Of a stretch of 64,000 bases of DNA, positions 34,961 to 47,240 are shown piece after piece. This stretch comes from Lycorma delicatula (taxonomy: Eukaryota > Arthropoda > Insecta > Hemiptera > Fulgoridae), in contig NC_134456.1 in NCBI RefSeq assembly GCF_047948215.1, forward strand, positions 80,652,515-80,716,514, read 5' to 3'. The stretch's first letter is position 1, and the number at the start of each line of letters is the position of its first letter. A program made the translations under genes and the position numbers. The notes beneath the pieces are model-generated. The model was not told the origin of the DNA. It did no database searches and saw only the letters and a program-made list of their open reading frames with translations.

Positions 34961-35807
34961 AGGACTTATGTATGTTTATCTAATGAAGGTTGTTCAGATA
35001 AAGTTAGATGTAAAGCTAATTAATACTTTATGAACTATTTTATGAATGAAAAAGAAGAAACTAAATTTGTACTCGCCTGCAGACAATATTATTTTTGTCA
35101 TTTATATTTAATCAATTTTCGTTTCCCGTAAAAATAATTGGTAAAGCTTTTGTCTCTTTTTATCTTAAAAATTGTTATTTATATGTTAAAAAAAATAAAT
35201 TATAATAGCTTGAAAGGAGAAAACCCCATAATATAAACTTTTAACGAAGTATTCAAACTATACGTTACGTTTTGAAAATACATGAGATTTAATTTTTATT
35301 AAAGTGAAAGAAAATTATGGGTTTAAGTCAGCGTTATTTTACACCAAAGTATGGTTTTGATGGGAATATTACGATGTGTAACAAAAGAAAGAATGAAAGG
35401 TTTAAAATGAGATAAAAATATGTTAACGTTTTTGTGAGCTGCTCCTTTACCTTCCTTTCCTTGATGTTTCTACTTCCATATCCTATAGAGTTACTATTAT
35501 TTGTTTAATGTATTTTCCGTAGTATTTCCTTTTGCTTTTTACCTACTTTTTTTCCTTTTTTGTATTATATCTTTATAATACATCTCTTAAGTGTCAGTAT
35601 TGTTTATTTTAATAATTCTTTTCGTTTAAATCCATTTAACGAATATGTATTCATACTTTTATTAGACAGTTTTTTATTTACCTTTTACTCCTTTCTTTAA
35701 ACGAAAAAAGTTCTTATAAAAAAAATATTCTGTAAGATATTCGTATATATTATTCTCAAAAATTAAAAATATCTATATAAATATTTTATTAAAAAATAAT
35801 ATTTTTT
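34961..35807. other. AT-rich stretch without a gene
   Basis: Nothing recognised. Confidence 0.5.
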
Positions 35808-35840
35808 ATCGAGCATCCCCGTCGCGGCTTCGCCCGCACT
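35808..35840 (-). mobile_element. Hel-2 3' terminus fragment
   Basis: On the minus strand this reads gcgggcgaagccgcgacggg and then gatgctcg, matching the Hel-2 3' end with CTCG instead of CTAG. The hairpin gcgg/gcgaag/ccgc is intact. The rest of the element is not recognisable on this side. Confidence 0.6.
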
Positions 35841-36239
35841 GAATGGTTTCACTGGTCAACAAAAAAAAAAATTTTCGTGTATCTAGAATCGTACAAGATG
35901 ATTTTAACTAATTTTAGGGTGCTGAATTCCAAATTGTTATCATAATTTGTGTAATATGTCACGCTTTTTAGATACATACGATTTATTTACCAATAAATGC
36001 ATAATCACTGTGAAATCAGTATTTAAACAAAAAATATTATTTGTGTGTATTCATTTAAAATTTATATAAATCAACTAAATTTTTATTTATTCAAACACAG
36101 ATAAATTGAAATACATTAATACAATTTTACAATAACAGTTTCTTAAAGTCTAAATAATTGGAAATGTATTTAATAATTTTTAAACGTTTAAATCATTGGA
36201 ATTGTTTTACCATTAATTTTAAAAATATATTGACTAACG

Positions 36240-37895
36240 TACGGTGATCAGTTTCTCTAAACAAAAATCAACAATAGTAACCCATCATTTCAGTTCCCAT
36301 CTTCCTTGATACCGATGCTCCATGATCAGAATCTCCTGATGAAAACGCTCTCCTGCTCATCGCTGACAGAACCCAAATTTTCGGGAATAAGTCCACATGG
36401 GAGTGTAGGAAATGAATTTTTAATGAAATCCTACATCCTAAACGTTTGTTCTTATCTAACAGCTTATTAACAAAAAAAAAACAAAAAACAAAAAAACAAA
36501 AAACAAAACATAGTTTTTATCTTTTCTATTGCCTAAAAACCACCAACAACATTTCTGAAGGACTTTCGTACAACTAGTTCAGATTCCCTCAGTTTATCGT
36601 CAAAAGTTGAGTCCTTAAGCAGTTTCTTGATTTACAGACCGATAAATACCCACCCTCCTTGAGCTAACCATCACTCAATTTAGGAAAATTTATTTTTAAA
36701 TGATTAAATCCTGGCCCATCTCTGTCAAGCGCCTGTCACAGAATTTTTCGAGTTTGATTTTATGTAAAGTGGCGGCTGTATCATTTTACCACCCATTTAA
36801 TGATAAATGCTTTACATTTTTTTTTTTTCACCAGCCACAAAGTTTTGCCACAATGACCAGTTTTTTACTTGGTAATGACTTTTTGTAATACGACTATCCC
36901 AAAGGCAAAGAAAACATCATTATTTTGTAAATCCACCTTGTAAACCAAGAAGCAACGCAACAACTTTCAGATAACTGCAAACTTGCCAAATATCCTGTTT
37001 GTATTTTATTACTTCTAATATTGATGCCATAGTTTCATACGTTTCTTTCATGTCGATTTCATGAGCTAATGGAATGCATAGTTGTTTTTACCTTTATGCA
37101 ATAAAACTGCTTTCATGCTAACTATAGAAGAGTTAATAAAAAGACCATTCCTCAGGAATATGCTGAATACAAAGCTTTTTCATCAGGCCATCGATATCAG
37201 TACAAATGCACAATGAATTTTTCATAATAAAATAAGGTGAAAGAGTTTGTTTTATTTCGTATTCTAAACTTAGTAACTTTTGTTTTTCCGGTAAAAGATT
37301 CCACTGTTTCAATCTAGACCCCAGAAGTTCAGCTGCTTGCTTTGATAACTTAATTCGTGAATTAAATCACTAAATTCATACTGTTGAATTAAATGAGGAG
37401 ATTTCTCATCAGATACATGAAGAAATTTCAACATCCTCTGCATCATTAGCTTCATTTTCTGATTGTTCTTCTAGCAATGTCGGATTAGATGGTGTAAGTA
37501 CAGATAATTCCTCTCGGTGTGGTACCGACTTAAGAGCTGAGGATACATCTGTTTATTTTATGAACTTTCTATTTATGAATGAAAATCAAAAAAAAATCCA
37601 TATAAAAGTAGCAGTCGGTTAAGTGATCCTTAGGTTCACGGCAAACCAATGATACAGCAAATGGCATAGCTCGTCGTTTCCTCTTCAGCCATCTAGTTAC
37701 TGAGCACGATATGTAAATAATACAAAACGTCCAAATTTCATCTTGACCTCCGAATGTATAATAAAAATAAAATTTATAAGCTGTTTTTATCAATTCAGAA
37801 ATCGTCTTTCTTTGAGATTTAGGCTTAAATTTACCACAGGTATAACAAAAATTGTATAGATTATTTAAACATCCACGAACGTTTGCAGCAGCCAT
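36240..37895 (-). pseudogene. Decayed copy of a multicopy arthropod protein family of unknown function
   Basis: The N-terminus at 37895-37569 has paired cysteines (CLNNLYNFCYTCG), KSQR, a MPFAV block, and REPKDHLTDCYF, suggesting a zinc-binding head. Later broken frames give a VALLLG-like and a CFLCLWDS-like region near 36900-36960, and at about 36420-36370 SLKIHFLHSHVDLFP. The same blocks in the same order appear at 40855-42470 on the opposite strand. I remember closely related proteins as numerous uncharacterised loci in aphids, spiders and other arthropods, behaving like a mobile or expanded family; I cannot assign a function. There are many stops, frameshifts and an A-rich insertion at 36470-36508. 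It is not functional. Confidence 0.7.
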
Positions 37896-38439
37896 GTTGT
37901 ATCAAATAAAGACAAGAAAAATCACTTTTGTATTATAAATAATTGATAAAAATGAAGCAAAACACTAATAACTGTGTGAAATACATCATAGGGTATAGAC
38001 ACGTGAAGCTATACTGAATAAGATTTCAAGTTCTGTAGTAGGCATCAACAGATGCCTGTATGATGACACATTTGTACGAGTCAACTTCTCATGATGCAGA
38101 GTGTATATTTATTTATTTATTAAACATGTATGCATATTTTTTAAAGTAAAAATACAGAAACTATTCTTAATCGTAACCAGTAGTCGATCAAAATGAATTT
38201 TTTTTTAAATAAAAAACTTAACAAATTTGCGATAATGCAAAACTATTACGTGGTAATTCACTTGCAGTAGCATATTTGAAATCAGCACCCAAATTACAGT
38301 GAAAAAATCCTGTAACATGTTAGATACAAATTTTATGACGACTGGTGTTAATTGCGTTTCCGGTGGTTATCAACTAACCAGAGGCAGGTACAACCAGTCG
38401 CGTTTTGGTTTTAACATGTTGTTTTTTTAACTGCTGCAT
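37896..38439. other. AT-rich stretch without a gene
   Basis: Nothing recognised except a short inverted repeat (aggcatc..gatgcct) near 38040-38058. Confidence 0.5.
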
Positions 38440-38890
38440 CCGTACAACGCTGCCACAATTAAAAAATCGACATTAAAAAAACCGAAAATGGTTTTTAGAT
38501 ATTTATCTGAAGAGTATTTGTAAGCCCAAATCTAGTGAACATCTTGTTTAGTATTGTCGGAAATTGTGAAAAATTTCAATTATTATTCAAAATGTTTTTA
38601 CCTTTCTTTACCCTTTTCAAGGTCAAGTTTTGAAAAATTTACTAATTGGTTTTTAGATATTTACATGAAGATTACACAAACAATAAATCAAGCTGATTTC
38701 TTCATTTGTTACCGAGAAATTAAAAAAATAAAATAGTAAATTTAATTGTTACTTCATTTTAAGTTTTAAAAAACTGAATTTCAAAAATCCTTTTTTGCGT
38801 GCATTTACACGGAACGAAGAATGTGTATACAAATTTTCATAAATTTATCTTCAGCAGTTTTTCTGGGAATTGATTATCAATCAGTCACGA
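38440..38890 (-). mobile_element. Hel-2 copy, 5' part
   Basis: The minus strand from 38890 begins tgactgattgataatcaatt and follows 55740-56140, including cttcagataaatatctaaaa and the aaccattttcggttttttt block. The Hel-2 3' end is absent. Confidence 0.65.
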
Positions 38891-40197
38891 CATGTTTTTT
38901 AAAAATACAAATTTGATTTGCCAAGTTCAGTGCAACTTCATAGATAAAAATACCTTTATTGAACGAAATTCTATAATCAAGTGAAGAGTATCGCAAAATA
39001 AATATTATTATAATAGTTTTAAAATAAATTCTCTATTCATAAATCAGAACTAAACCATTTCTATTCTCTTTTAAACATCAAATAATTAAAATTCTCTTTC
39101 TTCAATTTTGAAAAAAATTGAAAAACTGTTTTAAATGTGAAATTAATTTGAAAAAATCTTAACAAATAGAATATAAGTATTATACTCATATTATTTTAAT
39201 TGTTAAATTCAAATTACTGATTTTATATGGTGAATTAAAGTATAAAAATCGTACAGAATCACGTTGTATTTTTAATAATATTGAAATTATTAATTAAAAT
39301 ACTTAATATAATAAAATTTAAACTCATTCAAAAAAAAATTTAATTAAACAAAAATAGAAATAGACTGAAATATCGGGATTATTGAAAAAATAAAAACGTG
39401 AAATATTGTATTTTTAAGTAATAAAAGTATTAAATGGTTTTATTATAAACCCCAATACTATTAATTACTTGATTATGTAAAGAAATTAGTTTACATCATC
39501 TACTAAATTAATATTTTCTTCTTGAAGTTCAATATAGTTAGTAAAAAATTTTAACAATTCTTTTCATTTTAACTGAAGCAAGATGGAATAGATTATAGAC
39601 CAGATTTCTATCTCTGAAAATAGGACTACACTCTCTTTTGAATTCAAAAAATATGAATTTTAATAAATTATCTCGGGTAGAGGCATTATTCATAGGTACG
39701 GGCATTAGGTATCGTAAATTTTCCACCCTTACTGATCTGTCAAGAATTTTCTATCCCTTCAAACCAGAACTTTGAAATAAATTCACTTTAAAGGTTTCTG
39801 AGCAGCATCAAATATTAATGTATGATACGCAGAACAAAAAGCACAATTTATGAGAAAATTCAACGATATACAACAAGAGGCAATCAAAAAAGAACTACTA
39901 ACCTTCAAGCTCACATTTCGGCCCCTTGGGAGTGTAGCGCGTCACACCTGGCTACATTCCATCATTCTCACAGCTTTGTAATCAGAAAAATCTTTTAGTA
40001 TACTATCTCTTAACAGTTTGACTGTCACACTGAAAAATGCAACATTTCCAAGACTTTTATACTAATTTTACTAAAAATACCCACTACTGCTGCCATTTTT
40101 TTTTTTCAATTTCAATAAAAGTTTTGTTACCCTGTTACTAATTTTGAGACCAGTTTCATTTTGCAAGTTTTCTTTTTGAAATATTAAAATATAAATT
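38891..40197. other. AT-rich stretch without a gene
   Basis: Nothing recognised. Short frames have background composition. Confidence 0.5.
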
Positions 40198-40219
40198 TGA
40201 GACATCAATTTGTGTCTCA
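40198..40219. repeat. 22-base palindrome, left of the unknown-family copy
   Basis: tgagacatcaatttgtgtct then ca, followed by tagcaa. It is an imperfect version of the palindromes at 43029-43165. Confidence 0.75.
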
Positions 40220-40854
40220 TAGCAACCGTAGATAACGAGACACCAATATGTTTAACATATTTTAGTTGAATTATATATATCTTTTATTTACTAACAACTC
40301 TTTGTATTTATTTTTAAATTTCAGAATTGTTTGAATACTATTTTTATTAATTGTTATATTTTTTCTTAACATAAATTATTAAAAGTCTTTCTCTTCTGTA
40401 ATAAAATCAGATTTTATTGATAACACTAGTTAACATGATTTTTGTCTCACGAGTACCAATAAAACTGTACTTAATACAGTTTTTTATCCTGTTTTTAAAT
40501 ATGTATTTGGAATTTCTCCATCACCCACAGATTTTTGTGATTTTAATTTTTTTAATATTTTAAAACGTTTTTTCGTCCATTTATCCATTGTCAAGTAATA
40601 GCTCCTAGAGCGTTGTAAATATGATGGAACCAAATGAGATAATTCAAAGGGTGGCTTTGCTACTGTTGTGCAGGTTCACACGTGTATAGACATGTAAACA
40701 AGTGATCTAGTGTAGCACACATTCATCAGAACGATGCCAGTTGTGATATAGTAGTGAACCAGTAAACACGTCATTGTGAATGCTTTGTGTGTCCGAATTA
40801 TTGTATATTACATATTTAAAACTGTATTTCTTTTAATTAGTAGTTAGTTACAAA

Positions 40855-42470
40855 ATGTCTAGAGTTTGTTTAAATCATCCTAACAATTTTTGTTATGTAT
40901 ATGGTGAAGTAACGCTCAAGTCCCAAAGGAGAAACCTTACTCCATTAGTAAAAATTTGTTACGAACTTTATTTTGATTGTAAAGTCGAGGACCAAACAAG
41001 AGCCTGTGTCTCACATATCTGTTGTTTATCGTGCTCTAGACCTCTCACTGCATGGAAAAATGTCACACGCCACATGCCATTTGCTATCCCTATAATTTCA
41101 AGGGAACCCAAAGATCATTCTTCTGACTATTATTTCTGCTTAACAAACATTAAAGGGATTACGTCAAAATCAAAATACAGTGGTGTAACCTTACTTGCAA
41201 TCTGGAATGAGACTAGTTCCACACTGCGAACAATTGCCCATACCAAAGCCTCCAGAACATGCGACATTAGATTAAGAGAGCTCAGAGTCTGATGGAATTA
41301 AGAAAGAAAGGTAACAAATTCTGGTGATACAACCCTTGAACAAAGCAGTTCATCTGAGCCTTATTTCTGACTCAAGAAAATTTAACGTTCTCATACGAGA
41401 TTTAAAGTTTTCCAAAAAAAAAAAAAAAAACAGTCTGAAATGCTTGCTTCCCGGCTAAAAGTTAATGGAATCTTCTTCAAAAGAATGCAAAGATATGTCC
41501 TTATCATAATCGTCATTCTGATTTAAAACTATTTTTCTGAAGAAAGTGGCTTAGTGTTTTTTAATGAAATTTCTTCTCTTTTGGAGACACTTTGTAGTGA
41601 ACACAACCCAACAGAATGGCGCTTGTTCATTGACTCCTCTAATGTTAGTTTAAAAGCTGTGCTTCTGTATAATGACAGTAAATTCCCATTAGTACCTGTG
41701 GCTCACTCTGCTAGTATGACAGAAACAAATGAAAACATAAAATTTATATTGGAAAAACTTCAATGTGCAGTATATGAATGGAATATTTGTGGTGATTTGA
41801 AGGTACTTATTCCTGGTCTGCAGCTTGGTTACACAAATTACTGTTGTTTTTTGTGTGAATGGGATAGTACGGACAGAAAAACCCATTTCATTAGAAAATA
41901 ATGACCTAAACGAGAATCACTCATTCCTAAACAGAAAAATGTGAAACGTGGCCCATTGTGTAATCCTAGAAACGTGTATCTACCCCCGTTACATATCAAA
42001 CTAGGATTAATGAAAATTTTCGTCAAGGCCATGGACAATATTCCTAATTTCATGTACTTAAAACAGAAGTTCCCTAAAATTAGTTATGCAAAAATTAAAG
42101 GATTATTTGTGGGTTCACAAATACGATCACTAATGCTGAAAAGTTTGAGGAACCATTGAATCTACTGGAGAAATCAGCTTGGCAATCATTCAAAAATGTT
42201 ACTCGGTGTTTTTTTGGGAAATCGAACGGTGGAAAATTACCGTGATATTATCAACGATCTTATAAAATTTGGGTTGTAATATGTCCTTAAAAATTCACTT
42301 TCTGCACTCGCACCTAGATTTCTTCCCGGAAAATCTTGGCCCAGTGAGCGATGAGTACGGGGAAAGCTTTCATCAGGAGATTTTAGCTATGGAAAAGAGG
42401 ATTCAAGGCAAATGGAATCCTAATATACTGGCCGATTGCTGTTGGACCATCAAGACGGATGCTCCATAGG
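40855..42470 (+). pseudogene. Second copy of the unknown arthropod protein family, opposite orientation
   Basis: The ATG at 40855 opens a 145-codon frame with CLNHPNNFCYVYGE, KSQRR, CCLSC, MPFAIP and REPKDHSSDYYFCL, a cysteine-rich head. Frameshifts follow. At 41554-41901 a frame has EWRLFIDSSNVSLKAVLLYN, a GDLKVLIPGLQLGYTNYCCF block and LCEWDS. Frame 41941-42159 has PPLHIKLGLMKIFVKAMD. Frame 42269-42469 has MSLKIHFLHSHLDFFPENLG, then VSDEYGE and FHQEI.AMEKR. The order and spacing imply an original single protein of about 500 residues. It is better preserved than the minus-strand copy but still broken in at least four places, so inactive. Function unknown. Confidence 0.78.
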
Positions 42471-43028
42471 CTAAATATAGCAGAAAATTGTCATTTCTTA
42501 TTGTGTAGATGAGTCAAATGTTTGAGTATTTTGTAGTTAATAGTGTAGAAAGTATTAAAATGTTTGAACTTATAAATGCCTGTCTCTCGTAAACCTTGAT
42601 TGATGGAGAAAACCGATATCGTATTTTACTTCAGGAGAAAAAATAATACCAGGATCACATATTTTTTTCCTGAGGCGAAAAAACATTACTTTTATTCCCC
42701 AGTGTAATTATACTTTGAACTGAGATTTTTAAAATAAAATTTGAATTTAATATTTTTAAAAGTACTTGATAGTAAATCTAACTAAACTTTATCAGTAAAC
42801 AACTAGAATTACTTCACATTTTATTACAACACTTTTCAATTATGTTTATTTTGCTTTTATTTGGTGATTTTCAACAAAATATTCTCTAATTTCAAATTTA
42901 AATAAAATTTACTGCTACATACAGCACAGAAATATACAGAATTTTAACATTAAAATAATATGAAATTAGATAAATAAAAAGAAATTAAAAATAAACAATA
43001 ATACTGCATCTTAAGTGTGACATTACAC
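42471..43028. other. AT-rich 3' flank of the unknown-family copy
   Basis: No gene recognised. It separates the end of the broken frame from the palindrome cluster. Confidence 0.5.
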
Positions 43029-43165
43029 TGAGACATCATTTTATGTCTCTTAGCAGTATTGCATTGCGAAACATGCAGTATTGCATTATTGCTATGAGAC
43101 ATCATTTGATGTCTCATAGCAATAATGGCTAACTAGCTGATATATATTTGATGTCTCATGGCAGT
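43029..43165. repeat. Palindrome cluster
   Basis: Four partial or complete palindromes on the core tgagacatca/tgatgtctca. The best, 43084-43127, has two perfect 21-base arms around TT (arm: cattattgctatgagacatc then a). At 43053 and 43076 gcagtattgcatt is also repeated. A single related palindrome lies at 40198-40219. Confidence 0.9.
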
Positions 43166-44279
43166 CAACCACTTAACAGAATTTGATTATATGATAACGT
43201 TCTTTACTCAAATTTTCAATATTTTATATGGAAAAAACCTATTCAAATAGAAGCAATTTAACTATTTTTCTTTTAATATTGAAGAAAACATGGCTTAAAA
43301 GTCATGAAAATATACCTGTTTTTAAAGATGGGAACTTTATTTATAAGATCTCGGTATTGACATTTTAAAAAAAATTCTCTTTTAAATAAACCATTAGATA
43401 ATTTCAGGTATTATTAATTTCTGAAATTAAAGAATACTTTCTCTTAATAGTATACTTTATATTACAGTAAAATTTATTATTAGAGTATAAATATAAATGT
43501 ATTCACTGAAGAAAAAAATTATTCGGTTTCAAAATATTTTTAGACCATCTGACCTAACATATTTCAAAATTTAGAATTCACGTTTGTAAAATACAAAATC
43601 TTTATTAATAAATAATTTTACAGCTGTTAATGTGTACTTACGAATAATAAATAATAAATATAAAAAATAATTTCTTTTAACGGATATATTGTAAAGAATT
43701 ATTATTTCTCTAAATGCAGCCATGTTTATACTACATGATTCTGCACTATGGAATCAATCAAAATAATATTATTCAATTGATAATTACATAAAATAATAGA
43801 CAAATTTCACAATGAATAATATTAAAATTGAATTTTTTAAACTTAAATTTGGGAGTTATTGATTGTGCTTGTTATGCTCGCTAGCTTATTACACTATATT
43901 AATCGCTCGCTAGCATTCACCACATGTCCACTAGCATAGTGCACTCAAATAGCTTGCCCCTAAGGATGTGTCTTAAAGAATTAATTATAAAATTCTAACT
44001 TAAGGAATATTATCTATTAGTAAAAATTACTTGAGTAATATATTTTATTTTTTTTATTTTTTATATTTATTTTTTTGTAAATTTTTCTCCTTGTAAATTT
44101 TAACTGAATTTTGATTTGCCGGTTGAAACACAACTTTAATGAATTGAATTAATGAACTGTGAGTTGTGAGTTTCTATCTCTGTGTGAGCTGGGTTTGAAC
44201 TGAATGAATCGAATAAACCGAATGAATAATATTATAAAAATAATAGATATTAAATAAATTAAAAAATTATGTTTAACAA
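43166..44279. other. AT-rich stretch without a gene
   Basis: Nothing recognised. Confidence 0.5.
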
Positions 44280-44985
44280 TAACGGACTTCCGTGGGGACT
44301 GCGTGTGAGGCTAGAGTTGTGAGGTATGCGAGCACCTCGAGTGAGGAATACCAATCATCACCATCAACTGATAAAAAACGGGGTGCCCCTAGGGCGCTGT
44401 TTTGGGAGGTTCAATGGGGTGCTCTTATAATATCTCTGCAAAAAGTATCCGATTTTCAAAATTCAAACGGGTTATTTGTTAGTAGGTTGAAGGCATACTT
44501 TTGCATGCATCAGGTACACTCTTGTTCTAAAAGGTCAGGGTTATTTGGAAATGTTGTTATATCTTCGCAACCAATCATCCGATTTTAAAACTTCAAACGA
44601 GGTATTTGCAAGATATTTTTCGGAGGATACATGTGTGTGTTTACGCGCGTGCGCATGTATATACATATAATATATATATAAATTTGTCTGTTTTTTCGTT
44701 ACAGATTGTGACGAACACTGAGGAGGTCCAGGAGAAGCACTCTGCTCTGGGTAGACGAGAATGGCGACCGAGGCGAGCTCTGCGAATGTCCAGGGCACCG
44801 GTCTCCCTGGCTACACGGAATGGCGAGAAAAGCGAGCACTGCGACCCTTTGGTAGGACCTGTGGCTCTGAGAGGTCCCGAGAAGCCCCTGAGTTGGCTTC
44901 GAGGTTCACCTGGAGAACATGGGACCCCGAGAATCCAGGTTCTGGCTAGATGGGTCGGCTAGTTTGTTAAATAAAAGAATTTAGT
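44280..44985 (+). other. GC-rich island, possible spliced transcript end or element fragment
   Basis: GC content rises sharply at 44280-44420 and 44705-44960. The second block is preceded by a T-rich tract ending in cgttacag, a good splice-acceptor shape, and followed by an AATAAA signal at about 44968. It contains an open frame (44761-44949) beginning MATEASSANVQGTGLPGYTE. The intervening AT-rich part contains two related sentences of sequence (tccgattttcaaaattcaaa and tccgattttaaaacttcaaa). I do not recognise a protein family. A mobile-element 3' region is as likely as a host gene. Confidence 0.3.
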
Positions 44986-45078
44986 AAGGTAGGGCCACTT
45001 TCTTGGACTTCTTTTAAAGATGTTTTTGAGTATTTATTTATGAAACATATAATTACATACTACTACTGTTATTGTATA

Positions 45079-45117
45079 CTAGCAGACCCGGCAATGCTTC
45101 GCTATTGCTAGATTTGA

Positions 45118-45166
<49 letters not shown>

Positions 45167-45800
45167 TTAAATGAACACAATTGAAAGTTTGATAAAGCAT
45201 TTACAAAATGAACATAACGGAAATTACAAAATTTAACGTTTCCCTTTTTCCCTTTTCATTTATCCCCTTCCTTTCCCCCTTTACTCATATTTTCCACATT
45301 TCCTCATTTTCATTTTTACCATATCCCTTTCCCATTTTCCCCTTTCATGTCACTCCATTTTCCCCTTCCCTTCCCTTCTACCATTTCTCTTTTCCTTATT
45401 TACTTTTCCCTTTCCTCTTTCCTTTTCCCCATTCTCCCCTTTTTCCCATTTTCCTCTTCTTCCCTTTTTCAATTTTTCCCTTTCTCCCTTTTTCCCCATG
45501 TGTAAATCGGTCGAGTAGTTTTTTAGTTTATAGCGGACACACATATCGGAAACATTGAAATGGAATCGTAAAATATGTAGTATAGTGTGTGTTGCTTTTA
45601 CGTCCAATAGATAGCGCTGTTTTAAAAAAAAGATATTTTTACCTGTCAAAGGTGTGACATCTTAGGTATATTCAAGTAAGTATATTCAAGACAGTAGGTA
45701 TATAAAAACACGCGTGTATTCCAATGCAACGTTGTGTCAAGATTTCAAAGGAATCGGTGAAGAACTTTCGGAGATTTAAGATTTTGAACAAACGAACATT
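45079..45800 (-). mobile_element. Helitron-like element Hel-1, near-complete copy
   Basis: The minus strand starts near 45800 (aaatgttcgtttgttcaaaa) and ends at 45079-45082 in CTAG followed by T, with gcgaagcattgccgggtctg just before it. The hairpin arms are gcaat/attgc. Internal landmarks include acagcgctatctattgg and a purine core on this strand (pyrimidines on the plus strand, 45238-45500). No protein is encoded. Confidence 0.68.
45120..45164. repeat. (TA)n microsatellite inside Hel-1
   Basis: About 22 TA units near the 3' end of the Hel-1 copy; the copy at 16030-16782 has a shorter TA run at the equivalent place (16718-16739). Confidence 0.95.
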
Positions 45801-46219
45801 TATATTTTTATTTATATTGATTCATTTTAGTGTTATTAAATTTTAATTTGATACAGTTTAGGATATTTACCTTAGTATAAAATAACTTATTTTTTATAAC
45901 ATTTTTTATAACATTATATTTCTTTTAAAAGTCAGTACTTGTATGTTTTTAAAATTATTTTCGTTTAAATACCAGGTGCCAAGGACAGAAGTGGTTTATA
46001 ACCTTTATTATTAGAGGGGTGTATTTTTAATTTTAAGATCTAAATAAACGTATGAAATTTTCAACAAACATTTAACAAAAATCATGTTAACAACATTATT
46101 GTTATCAGTTTATTGTTATTATTTTGAATTAATCAATAAATATTATATTCAGGTCGATAAGTTATTTTAAGTCCATATTTATACAAAAACAATCATGGAA
46201 TAATTGTAAATATTTAAAA
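45801..46219. other. AT-rich stretch without a gene
   Basis: Nothing recognised. Confidence 0.5.
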
Positions 46220-46640
46220 ATAATGTATATAAAAAGAGAAGGTCATATACATAATAGCTCACAAACGAAAAGAATTTAGGATACAAGTGAAAATGAAGAA
46301 AAGTTCGTATAAAAAAGAATCCAGAAACGCCTCTTTTTGTTAAGTTATAGGTTGCAAAAGATTTCATCCTGATTTCTGCTGAAAGGGTTATATTAAGCCG
46401 TATTAAATTCTTGTAAATTAAATTTGATAATTTCATATGGTATTTTATCTGAAAAATTGAATAAAATAGTTGCAAGAACTGTATTTTTACTAATTTTTGA
46501 GGAAATTATTGTAAAACAAAAAAAATCGGTGTCATAAAAAAGCAATTTTTTTAGGTTTGTCTTATAATAACTTCGTTAGATTTCAAGTAAACAAGCAACA
46601 ATTTTTTCCCTAATTTGTACATTGCAATCTGTTGAACTAG
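46220..46640 (+). mobile_element. Dispersed repeat M1
   Basis: Shares gcaaaagatttcatcctga with the copy at 29933 and gcaagaactgtatttttact with the other copies, followed by tcggtgtcataaaaaagc and an ataacttcgttaga block. Ends are not defined. Confidence 0.55.
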
Positions 46641-46669
46641 TGAACAATAAGGAACTCATCCATGGCCCA

Positions 46670-46925
46670 ATCAGATGAGGATGATATGTATGAGGTGTAA
46701 ATGAAGTGTATACTTGTACAGACTCAGGCCGACCATTCCTAAATTATGTGATTAATTGAACTCAAACTACCATAGTACATCGGTATCCACTGATAAGTAT
46801 TCAAATCCACATGAAAGTAACGTTTCCTAGGATTTGAACCTTAGAACTTTCGAATTCGAAAATCAGCTGTTAAACAACTGATTTGCAACGATGAGTTTAC
46901 CACTAGACCAGTCCCGTGGGATACA
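46670..46925 (-). mobile_element. SINE-B, near full-length
   Basis: The minus strand opens with the tRNA-like head cccacgggactggtctagtg (A-box region tggtctagtgg), then a long anticodon-arm-like hairpin (caaatcagttgtttaac..ctgattt), and aggttcaaatcctagg (B box). The body follows with ggtatccactgataag complement and the gtacaag..cacttcatttacac-type region. The 3' tail is degenerate at 46670. This is the most complete SINE-B copy in the window. Confidence 0.85.
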
Positions 46926-47159
46926 GCTTTTAAGAAAATCTAATTTTAAGAAAACTTATTATATCAAATCAACGTAAAAAAAGAGTTGAAACACTTTGAA
47001 TATATTTTTAAAAAAAGGCCGAAAGTGGTACGGCAAAAAATTGAATATTTTTCTATATATTTAGGAAATTATTCTATACGTCAGTAAAAAAACGGAAGTA
47101 TGCTAAGCAGTTTTTGAAAGTGGGAAAACAATAATATGCATTAAAGCATTTATTTAATA

Positions 47160-47164
47160 ATATA

Positions 47165-47232
<68 letters not shown>

Positions 47233-47240
47233 ATATATTA
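47160..47240. repeat. (TA)n-rich microsatellite
   Basis: Interrupted TA repeats with internal inverted symmetry (tatata/attatata units). Confidence 0.9.

Noticed and set aside
43029..43165. CRISPR-like array
   Set aside because: Repeats are palindromic, irregularly spaced and few, with no uniform spacers; the surroundings are eukaryotic transposon debris.
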